Origin: CAZNRY01 sp964575675
GTDB taxonomy: Bacteria; Eisenbacteria; RBG-16-71-46; CAIMUX01; VGJL01
Direction: 5' to 3'
NCBI GenBank assembly: GCA_964575675.1
Contig: CAZNRY010000052.1
Coordinates: 1-21,749, forward strand
Length of the DNA: 21,749 bases
Position 1 is the stretch's first letter, and each line of letters begins with the position of its first letter. Of this stretch, positions 1-5,975 are shown piece after piece. A program made the position numbers and the translations under genes. Under the pieces are notes generated by a model. The model had not been told where the DNA came from, made no database searches, and saw nothing but the letters and a program-made list of their open reading frames with translations.

Positions 1-263
1 CCCACGCGCGCCGCATCGACTCACAGGACGTGACGCCCGCCTCCAGACTCCGTTCTCTCTGTTGGGATCGGTCGTCAGGCCATGCATTCGCACGCGCCAT
101 GTGAGCACTTGATTCTCAGATGACTCTCAGAGCCCCCCCAGCCCCTCAAGGAGGTGATGTGAATGGGTCGATAGCCCAATGACGATCAACTCGACGATCG
201 GACACCTTTCGACTCGGAGTTTCATCAGGGATGTGATCGACACTGAACTCAGAGGAGGCGAAC
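1..263. other. Upstream non-coding region of the PD40 protein gene
   Basis: I see no credible gene here. The notable signal is a near-perfect ribosome binding site at 148-158 followed by a four-codon frame, ATG GGT CGA TAG, at 163-174. The rest is presumed leader and promoter sequence for the gene starting at 264, but no convincing -35/-10 pair could be picked out. Confidence 0.5.
148..174 (+). promoter_or_regulatory. Strong Shine-Dalgarno followed by a three-residue mini-ORF (M-G-R-stop)
   Basis: The stretch AAGGAGGTGAT at 148-158 matches the complement of the 16S rRNA 3' end over 11 bases. An ATG follows at 163, 8 nt after AGGAGG, and the frame ends after three codons (TAG 172-174). This is either a decayed gene start or a short upstream ORF ahead of the gene at 264. 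Only the sequence match is observed; any regulatory role is inference. Confidence 0.35.
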
Positions 264-1466
264 ATGACAACCTCGATTACCAGGAATTGCGTGCTGGCCT
301 TTGCCCTGTTGCTTTGCCTGGCCGCCATTCCCGCTAGTGCTCAGGGGTTCAATTGGGTCGAAGTTCGGAATCTTGGATCAGGCGTCAACACTTCATCTAA
401 CGAACGCGGACTTCAAGTGTCCTATGACGGGTCCCATTTGCTCTACTCGTCGGATGTGTGTGGCGCGCCCTGCGGTTACGACATCTACGTTGCACTCGGG
501 CAGTACGATAACTGGATGATCTGCCATCCAGAGTGTGACATTGCCGGGTTGAATACTCCGTCGAATCAACTCGCGCCATCGATGACGGAGGACTTCCAGA
601 AGATCTACTACGGCTCTGATGAACCTGGTGGATTCGGGAGCATGGATCTCTGGATGATCGAATCATCAGGCGGTACCTGGCTACCACCTGTCAACCTGGG
701 TGCGCCCGTGAATTCATCGGGTGCCGAGGAGATGCCCTTCATCACCCCCGATGGAGCCGCGCTCTACTTCGGCTCGAACAGGCCGGGAGGACAAGGTGGT
801 CAGGACATCTGGATGTCCCAGTATAGCGGCGGCGGCTGGGGCAGTCCGGAGAATTTGGGAGATGTTGTCAATTCCCCCTACGACGAGAGAGGTCCGTCCC
901 TTACGCGGGATGGCAACGTACTCTTCTTCGGGTCCAACCGTCCCGGGGGATTCGGGGGGGTGGACGTCTACTACTCGATTAAGGTCGGAGGCAACTGGAC
1001 CACGCCCCTGAATGCCGGTCCGATTGTTAACACCCCGGATGACGAGACATGTCCGACTCCGGGACCGGATCCGATTTCAGCATACGGACCGGACCTGTAC
1101 TTCACCTCGGCAAATCGCCCTGGAGGATACGGCCTGAAGGATCTGTACATTGCCATTCCCGGACCCCCTCCGACGGGCGCCTGCTGCAACCCGGACACGG
1201 GTGAGTGCACGATCACGACGCAGGCGAACTGCGCCTACACGTGGCTCGGTGCTGATGTGCCGTGCAACGTGCAGACCTGCCCGCCGCCGATCCCGAGGGG
1301 CGCGTGCTGCGATCCGCAGGGTAACTGCACGATCACGACCCAAGCCGAGTGCCTGCCGCCGAACGTGTGGCATCCGGAGTGGACGAGCTGCGAGCCGAAC
1401 TTCTGCCCGCCGCCGGTTCCGACGGAACCCATCACGTGGGGCAAGATCAAGGCGGACTACCGCTAG
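264..1466 (+). CDS. Secreted PD40 (WD40-like/TolB-type) beta-propeller protein with Cys-rich C-terminal repeats
   Basis: A 400-residue exported protein. The start is supported by GAGGAGG 6 nt upstream of the ATG. Residues 1-26 form a signal peptide with a hydrophobic core (AFALLLCLAA) and an ASA cleavage site. Residues about 45-295 carry five PD40-type blades, recognisable by recurring phrases such as LYFGSNRPGG, DIWMSQ and DLYIA, as found in TolB and OmpA-associated periplasmic proteins. Residues about 304-385 hold two Cys-rich repeats, each starting GACC and containing CTITTQA and CPPP. Their DNA is also similar (around 1206 and 1326), which suggests an internal duplication. The protein ends TWGKIKADYR and lacks the FlgD-like domain of the other secreted proteins in the window. 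The Cys-rich tail looks more GC-rich than the propeller part, so it may be a shuffled module. A hairpin follows the stop. The function is unknown; a surface or periplasmic binding role is plausible. The fold call is firm, the role is not. Confidence 0.9.
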   Translation: MTTSITRNCVLAFALLLCLAAIPASAQGFNWVEVRNLGSGVNTSSNERGLQVSYDGSHLLYSSDVCGAPCGYDIYVALGQYDNWMICHPECDIAGLNTPSNQLAPSMTEDFQKIYYGSDEPGGFGSMDLWMIESSGGTWLPPVNLGAPVNSSGAEEMPFITPDGAALYFGSNRPGGQGGQDIWMSQYSGGGWGSPENLGDVVNSPYDERGPSLTRDGNVLFFGSNRPGGFGGVDVYYSIKVGGNWTTPLNAGPIVNTPDDETCPTPGPDPISAYGPDLYFTSANRPGGYGLKDLYIAIPGPPPTGACCNPDTGECTITTQANCAYTWLGADVPCNVQTCPPPIPRGACCDPQGNCTITTQAECLPPNVWHPEWTSCEPNFCPPPVPTEPITWGKIKADYR

Positions 1467-1492
1467 GGCGTAACGGGACTAACTGAATGGAC

Positions 1493-1524
1493 GAAGGCCC
1501 GCTCTCTGAGGGAAGCGGGCCTTC
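1493..1524 (+). terminator. Hairpin terminator after the PD40 gene
   Basis: A perfect 11-bp stem (GAAGGCCCGCT 1493-1503 with AGCGGGCCTTC 1514-1524) encloses a 10-nt loop, 27 nt after the stop codon at 1466. No U-tract follows, so this is a strong hairpin but not a textbook intrinsic terminator. Confidence 0.65.
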
Positions 1525-2089
1525 TGGTAGGGTCGAGGATCGTCACCTGAGTCGTCGTCCCAAGACAACCTGTTGTCGTAGTCCGCGAATACTCGTAACT
1601 CCGCACAGATCCCCCGGGTTGTCCTTCCCGAAAGCCGCTTCGACCCATGCTCTCGCGTGTTGCCTCTTGCTCGGCGTCTCCCCCTCACGTCCATGTCTTG
1701 TGGTCCGGCCCCCGATGCCTCCGTGGATCCCCCGATCAGCCCCGCCGTCAGCCGCTACCCGCGCAAAATTCCTCCAAGGGTGCGTTAACGCCTGACGCCC
1801 TTGATGGAGCAGGATGGGAAGCGTAGAATCGCGTCGGCACGAAATACCGTGCTGCCCACACTGAGGACTCCTTGAGAGGGCAATCCTACGTCAAGGCGGA
1901 AACATAGACAATCCAGGTTGATCATTCGCCTCCCATGCAGCATGACTTCTGTCAGTCGGTCTATCCGACCTCCTTCCAGTGCCTTCGTGGCACACTCTCG
2001 CGGAGTACGAGTGCTTCTGGGACCCCGAGTTGGGTTCGGTGACCAGAGGCAAGAGAACGCGCCTGAAGCTTGTCCATGAAACGCCAAAC
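1525..2089. other. Non-coding stretch without a recognisable gene
   Basis: All open frames here are short, lack recognisable motifs and do not pair with convincing ribosome binding sites. The best minus-strand candidate starts near 1925, with GGGAGG only 3 nt from its ATG, and its translation resembles nothing I know. I treat the stretch as intergenic, possibly decayed sequence. Confidence 0.5.
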
Positions 2090-2114
2090 GCCGCCCGTCG
2101 ACAAGACGGTCGGC
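2090..2114 (-). terminator. Hairpin downstream of the 92-residue orphan gene
   Basis: Read on the minus strand, GCCGACCGTC and GACGGGCGGC pair at 9 of 10 positions around a 5-nt loop. The hairpin is followed by the T-rich run GTTTGGCGTTTC. It lies 47 nt after the stop codon of the 2161-2439 gene and is the better of two terminator candidates there. Confidence 0.5.
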
Positions 2115-2129
2115 GCTCGGGTTGCTCCG

Positions 2130-2152
2130 GTTCGGGAGGATTCCTCCCGGAC
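2130..2152 (-). terminator. Second hairpin downstream of the 92-residue orphan gene
   Basis: GTTCGGGAGG (2130-2139) and CCTCCCGGAC (2143-2152) form a 10-bp stem, with one G-T pair, around a 3-nt loop. It lies 8 nt beyond the stop codon on the minus strand. No T-tract follows, so it may act together with the hairpin at 2090-2114 or protect the 3' end. Confidence 0.4.
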
Positions 2153-2160
2153 GGTTGCTC

Positions 2161-2439
2161 TTAGAAGCTCACCGGGTAGTCGTGGTCCGCCGCGACCTGG
2201 CGCGCCTTCGAGACGCTGATGTACGGATCGTCGGACAGCTTGCAGCAGACGGGGTTCGTCCCGGAAAAAAAGGTGATCCGCGGGCTGCGACCTTCCGCCA
2301 CGCCGTCGTTCGGGACACGGGCGATGCAACCCCACTCGAACAGGTAATAGCAGCCGGGCTCGCTGATCTCATTCCAGGAGAACGTCGGCAACGAAGTGGT
2401 GTTCGTCTTGGTGTTCATCGAGGTGATGGTGGCACCCAT
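2161..2439 (-). CDS. Small Cys-containing protein of unknown function (92 aa)
   Basis: I do not recognise a family. The start is the ATG at 2439, because AGGAGG (2447-2452) sits 7 nt upstream. A frame opening further upstream, at 2496, has no such site. The product has no signal peptide and no membrane segment, so it should be cytosolic unless exported unconventionally. It has four cysteines: one in EPGCYYLFEWGC, a second ending that phrase, and a CC pair near the middle. A conserved-looking C-terminal stretch reads SDDPYISVSKARQVAADHD. The gene stands alone, with two hairpins in its leader (2480-2515) and two after its stop, which supports it being a real transcription unit. RiPP precursor status was considered, but no modification enzyme lies nearby. 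Coding status is likely; the role is unknown. Confidence 0.7.
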   Translation of the reverse strand: MGATITSMNTKTNTTSLPTFSWNEISEPGCYYLFEWGCIARVPNDGVAEGRSPRITFFSGTNPVCCKLSDDPYISVSKARQVAADHDYPVSF

Positions 2440-2479
2440 TTTGGAACCTCCTCTAGTCGTATGGATTCCGGACATGCAA

Positions 2480-2515
2480 GGGCGATTCGCCCCCACTGTT
2501 CCCTAGATCGGGAAC
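2480..2515 (-). promoter_or_regulatory. Two small hairpins in the leader of the 92-residue gene
   Basis: GTTCCC (2498-2503) pairs with GGGAAC (2510-2515) around 6 nt. GGGCGA (2480-2485) pairs with TCGCCC (2487-2492) around a single base, so in practice it is a 5-bp stem with a 3-nt loop. Both lie 40-76 nt upstream of the start at 2439 on the minus strand and would be in the mRNA leader. They may be structural or part of an operator; neither role is shown. Confidence 0.35.
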
Positions 2516-2875
2516 CTGATGGTCATCTTTAGGAAAAATCTGGCGGGAGCGTACGATGGGCCGATGTGGTGCTGGGGAGTCTTCCCCACAATGCCTCTCG
2601 AAACCCCCGTCCGGGTTGCTGCGGCTGCAGTTACGTGGGGTCCCGCTGAACGCGAGTTAGGAAACGGTCCTCTCTGGTACCCCGGTCGCTCCACGCCTGT
2701 TCACCACTCTCTCTGTTCCGAGGGTATTTCAGAGAGTCCGGGGCCATCTGGGCCAGTTCGAGACCGTCGCGGTGACGTTCAGGCCCAGCGGGATCAAGGC
2801 GCTGGCCCAGGAGGTGACGTAGTGGCACGACAGGTGGCCCAGGGTGCGCCAACGGGCGCGGCTGTGGGCGCGACG
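2516..2875. other. Non-coding or decayed sequence upstream of the HTH pseudogene
   Basis: No intact gene is visible. From 2728 to 2817 one plus-strand frame reads like degraded coding sequence (phrases such as GHLGQFETVAVTFRPSGIKAL) and ends at a TAG. This may be the remnant of a gene that once preceded the HTH relic at 2876. A 7-bp inverted repeat (CTCTCTG 2710-2716 with CAGAGAG 2731-2737) precedes it. I could not assign a family to this trace. Confidence 0.35.
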
Positions 2876-3310
2876 GTGGAGTTCAAGGTCCACTTCCGCA
2901 ACGGCGGGAAGGGACGAAGACGGCTCCGGCAGGGCAGGACACCCATGCCGAAACCAGTTGAACCTGGCCGCATCCCTCGGATCTCCCGTCTCCTGGCGCT
3001 CGCAATCCATTTCGACAAGCTGATCCGGTAGGGCACGGTTCGGGACTACGCAGACCTGGCGAGGCTCGGGAGCGTCAGCCGGACCCGCGTCAGCCAGATC
3101 ATGGACCTGCTGAATCTCGCGCCGTCCATCCAGGAGCGAATCCTTCTCATGCCCCGAACGACTGGCCGTGATGTGATCACAGAATGACAGCTGCGAGGGA
3201 TCGTTGCCGAGACGGACTTCAGCAGGCAGATGGAGATGTGGGAAGCACGATCCCGACTCCGAGAATGCCCCGACGCCCCATCGCTGCGCGTGTCAACACC
3301 TGGCTGGTGA
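2876..3310 (+). pseudogene. Decayed HTH protein gene of the type found beside serine recombinases; two in-frame stops
   Basis: One reading frame, starting near the GTG at 2876, gives a coherent protein-like translation through two stops, TAG at 3029-3031 and TGA at 3185-3187, to a terminal TGA at 3308. Recognisable stretches are VEFKVHFRNGGKGR, GRIPRISRLLALAIHFDKLIR, then RDYADLARLGSVSRTRVSQI followed by MDLLNLAPSIQERIL, and finally FSRQMEMW. The central part is a ParB/KorB-like helix-turn-helix. From memory, this protein type accompanies site-specific serine recombinases in mobile modules of planctomycetes and related bacteria, but I could not verify that here. No recombinase is left nearby. 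The preserved frame across both stops indicates a real former gene inactivated by point mutations. Confidence 0.75.
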
Positions 3311-3670
3311 AGACGAATCAGGCGTCATGGCGCATTGCCATCGCAACACCCACAACGCCTTCCGCTTCGCGGCCGGGCCGCTGTCTGGTGATCTGTATCC
3401 GCACGGTAAGTGAACCGCGATGAGTCATCATGATCTGCGCCCGATCGGAAACCCCATTCCCGCTGGGGTTTCCCGGCAAGCAATCGGTGGTCTGAGAACC
3501 GCGGCCAGCCTGCCCCGCCACTATGCGGCCCCATCCAGGGATTGCCGGATCAGGGCTATAGGACACTGGACGAAGCTGGTCTGCTTCGGAAGACCTGGTC
3601 GCCCGGCCACCGCCAAAGAGGTCCGTGATCCGGTCCGAGGCATGTCATCACTATCGATGCAAGCGGGGAC
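3311..3670. other. Non-coding stretch between the HTH relic and the GNAT-like gene
   Basis: No credible gene is present. The stretch contains one strong hairpin (3447-3473) and otherwise short frames without motifs. It may include more decayed mobile-element sequence, but nothing is recognisable. Confidence 0.45.
3447..3473. terminator. Perfect 9-bp hairpin, possible terminator
   Basis: GGAAACCCC (3447-3455) and GGGGTTTCC (3465-3473) pair perfectly around a 9-nt loop. It lies about 200 nt beyond the stop of the minus-strand GNAT-like gene and about 140 nt beyond the HTH relic on the plus strand, so it could once have ended either transcript. No clear T-tract follows on either strand. Confidence 0.35.
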
Positions 3671-5359
3671 TCACAGTTGGTCTTCCGCCACAAGCGCCAG
3701 CACGGCGCGCCGGAGACGGCGGTGGGCGTCGAAGAGCCTCACGAAGTCCGACTCGCGATGCCCACCTTTGGCTTTCACCACGCGGACCAAGCTCTGACGA
3801 TCCGGCCGAGGCCACTTCTCGATCCCAGGCAGGATCACGATCAGAGGGCTCCAGCGCTCCCAGGCCAGCCGCTCACCCGGGCTCCAGCCTCGCTCCGACT
3901 TCACGCCCAGAAGCGCGACGGCCTCCCCGGCGCAGGTCCTGATCCCCTCCTCACGTTTGCCACCGAAACGCTGTGCGAGGTGGCGCGTCAGGTTCAGGCC
4001 GACATTCTCGAGAGAGATCAAGCCGAGCACATCACGCCGCAGCCTCCCCGCATGCAGGAAGACGTACTCCGCGGACAGATCCTGCAGAGTGACCCGAGTC
4101 GAACGGCGGCGGGGATCACGCTTCATGATCTGCACTTCGCTGCTCAACAGTTTTCGTACCTCGGGATCCTTCGGACGGAAGCCCAGCTTGTGATAGAACC
4201 AAAAGGCGCCCGATCTCTGCCCTTCCTGGTTGTCGTGTCCGAGCTGAATAGGATCGACCGAAAACGTGTTCGCGCCGAAGAGATGCCGGACCGCGGCCAG
4301 GAGGCGGGCGTAGATGCGGGCCGATTCGCCTCCTCGATAAGTCTCAAAGATGTTGTACATAACTTCTGAGGAACCGAAGAGTCCACTGGCCAGGGCATAC
4401 CCGATGGGCACGTTGTTCTTGATTGTCAGCATGCCGTAGACGGACTCGATCATCAGCCTTCGCTCCGGAATCAGTCCGAAGCAGGCGAATCGGAGACTGC
4501 CGTCGAATTCGAATATCCGCACGTCGTTGGGATCCGCATGGATGAAGTTGTCCAGGTCTCGTGCCCGAACGACCATCGATTCCCGGGCGAGGTTGATCAG
4601 CTTCTCCCCGTCCCGCGGGGAGACCGTGCGCACGGCCAGAGGCGACAGGCGGAGTTCCCGGCGCAAGGAAGGGCGGGAGCGATCCAGCGGGTGAACCTGG
4701 AAGACCGGCGGGCAAACATCATGACGGGCCCGCGTGCGTGAAGGTGTATCGGGGCCGGGTGAAAGCCGCAAGGGAACGTCAAGTTGCTCATACAGGGTCT
4801 CGCGGCCGAACGCGCTTGGATGGAGCAATCTGACTCGGCGGAGCAGGAAGGCCGCATCGGTTTCATCCGAACCCTTCAGAAGCTTGAGCCAATCCTGCGC
4901 TCCGCAGGCGTGCTGGTCCAAGGCCAGCGTTTCCGAGTACGGGAGCATGAGGTGAAGGATCTTGGTCAGATCCTCCCTCTTCTTGAAGGCCCGCCAATCG
5001 ACGGATACCAAGTCCGGCCAGCGGCGGACCAACCAGTCGGCCGTGAAGTAGAAAAAGGGATAGTGAATGGTCGTGCCGGAAATCCCGGAGTCGGCAAGGG
5101 CCGTCCGGTGGCGCCGGAGATCGCCCCGACTCCGAAATCGGTCAAGCATCCGCCTCACCTGAGCCAAGACCGCCTCATCGTCGGGATAGGCGTGGAGGAA
5201 ACAGAGAACTTCATGAAGCTGAAGAACCTGGCGGGCGGTCGTGAGACGGAGTCGCTCGAGAGAGCGGAGAAGATCCAACTTCTTCGCCCCGGCCGTCTTG
5301 CCGTAGACACGCCTGAGCTGGACCAGTTGGTTGAGCTGCGTCGATGCCGAGATGGCCAC
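3671..5359 (-). CDS. Large conserved hypothetical protein with a GNAT-like acyltransferase core
   Basis: A 562-residue cytosolic protein, far longer than a typical 150-200-residue GNAT enzyme. The start is GTG 5359-5357, supported by GGAGGT 7 nt upstream; a longer frame opens at 5521 but its extra 54 residues look non-coding. Residues 1-260 form an Arg/Leu-rich helical region of unknown function. Residues about 290-395 show GNAT features: beta-strand phrases such as IFEFDGSLRFACFGLI and NVPIGYALASGLF, the loop YRGGE at 341-345 in the place of the acetyl-CoA-binding R/QxxGxG/A motif, and FYHKLGF at 388-394, a typical motif B end. Residues 400-562 are again basic and helical. I recall similar long proteins in Acidobacteria and related phyla, without an assigned substrate. 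The gene stands alone on the minus strand, flanked by mobile-element relics on the plus strand. GNAT fold: fairly sure. Activity: unknown. Confidence 0.8.
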   Translation of the reverse strand: MAISASTQLNQLVQLRRVYGKTAGAKKLDLLRSLERLRLTTARQVLQLHEVLCFLHAYPDDEAVLAQVRRMLDRFRSRGDLRRHRTALADSGISGTTIHYPFFYFTADWLVRRWPDLVSVDWRAFKKREDLTKILHLMLPYSETLALDQHACGAQDWLKLLKGSDETDAAFLLRRVRLLHPSAFGRETLYEQLDVPLRLSPGPDTPSRTRARHDVCPPVFQVHPLDRSRPSLRRELRLSPLAVRTVSPRDGEKLINLARESMVVRARDLDNFIHADPNDVRIFEFDGSLRFACFGLIPERRLMIESVYGMLTIKNNVPIGYALASGLFGSSEVMYNIFETYRGGESARIYARLLAAVRHLFGANTFSVDPIQLGHDNQEGQRSGAFWFYHKLGFRPKDPEVRKLLSSEVQIMKRDPRRRSTRVTLQDLSAEYVFLHAGRLRRDVLGLISLENVGLNLTRHLAQRFGGKREEGIRTCAGEAVALLGVKSERGWSPGERLAWERWSPLIVILPGIEKWPRPDRQSLVRVVKAKGGHRESDFVRLFDAHRRLRRAVLALVAEDQL

Positions 5360-5530
5360 GCGAATCACCTCCAGGCCGGAACAAGAACGGCTTCCCGGGG
5401 CAGCAGACCCGGCAAGCCGGACCGGACCCACATGGAAAGCGGGGGCACCGCCAGAACGGGGGCGATTCCCCTGACCGGGGGAGTTCCGCAACTGCCGGTC
5501 CCGCGCTGAGGAGAGTAACACCAGAGACCG

Positions 5531-5744
5531 CAGCCGTTCATAGATTCTTCGTCTGTGATGTCACAGCTTCGATCACATCATCGTGGACAATGAGTTGCGC
5601 TTCAGGCGAACTCTCGCCGAGCATCTCCGGTACCACCACCGGTTGAGAACTCACCTCTCGCTGGAGACGGATTGCCCAGAGTCTCGCTCCGCGCACCAAC
5701 GCACGAACCGTGACGCCGAGATCGTGATCCGGAGTGGCAAGTAA
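5531..5744 (+). pseudogene. Remnant of an rve-integrase transposase C-terminus (IS3/IS481-like)
   Basis: From 5571 one frame reads DHIIVDNELRFRRTL, then YHHRLRTHLSLETDCPESR, and ends at TAA 5742-5744. This matches the well-known C-terminal pattern of DDE integrase-core transposases (DHxIVxNExHLRR, YYxxxRTHLSLxKDxP). Between 5534 and about 5560 the preceding part continues in another frame (PFIDSSSV, compare RLIGSIRRE), so a frameshift lies near 5560. Everything upstream, including the catalytic D,D,E core, is missing. It is an old, non-functional insertion relic. No terminal inverted repeats were found. Confidence 0.75.
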
Positions 5745-5975
5745 TCGATAGCCGCGACCCTTGGCAGTGCCGGCGTGACTCCGCGCTCCCGCAGAGTTCG
5801 GGGCCAGGATTAAGGGATCGGGAAAAGGCGGGGCAAGACCTCGTCAGGTAGGGATCAGGAAGGCGAACGCGAGTGAACCGTTGATGAGCGTTTCCGGACG
5901 AGCGCCGTCGTTCGGCTTGAGGAAGTCAGCGCCGTTCTGCTAACATACGAGCGATACCCGTTCAAGGAGGCAGTT
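5745..5975. other. Intergenic region with the promoter of the 570-residue secreted protein
   Basis: No gene is seen. The right end carries a promoter (5917-5946) and a strong ribosome binding site, AAGGAGG at 5964-5970, 5 nt before the ATG at 5976. Confidence 0.5.
5917..5946 (+). promoter_or_regulatory. Sigma70-type promoter for the gene at 5976
   Basis: TTGAGG (5917-5922) and TAACAT (5941-5946) are separated by 18 bp. Transcription would begin near 5953 and give a leader of about 23 nt containing the AAGGAGG ribosome binding site. Each box matches the consensus at four positions. Confidence 0.45.

Noticed and set aside
1785..1925. Small minus-strand ORF beginning near 1925
   Set aside because: The putative ribosome binding site is only 3 nt from the ATG and the translation has no recognisable features.
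2161..2439. RiPP precursor
   Set aside because: No modification enzyme, transporter or leader/core pattern nearby, and the C-terminus is not a Cys/Ser/Thr-rich core.
3677..4369. Plus-strand frame of 230 codons opposite the GNAT-like gene
   Set aside because: No motif or ribosome binding site; the minus-strand product shows GNAT motifs and a supported start.
5554..5577. CRP-like site (TGTGA and TCACA half sites)
   Set aside because: Spacing is 2 nt or far larger rather than 6, and the bases lie inside the transposase relic.
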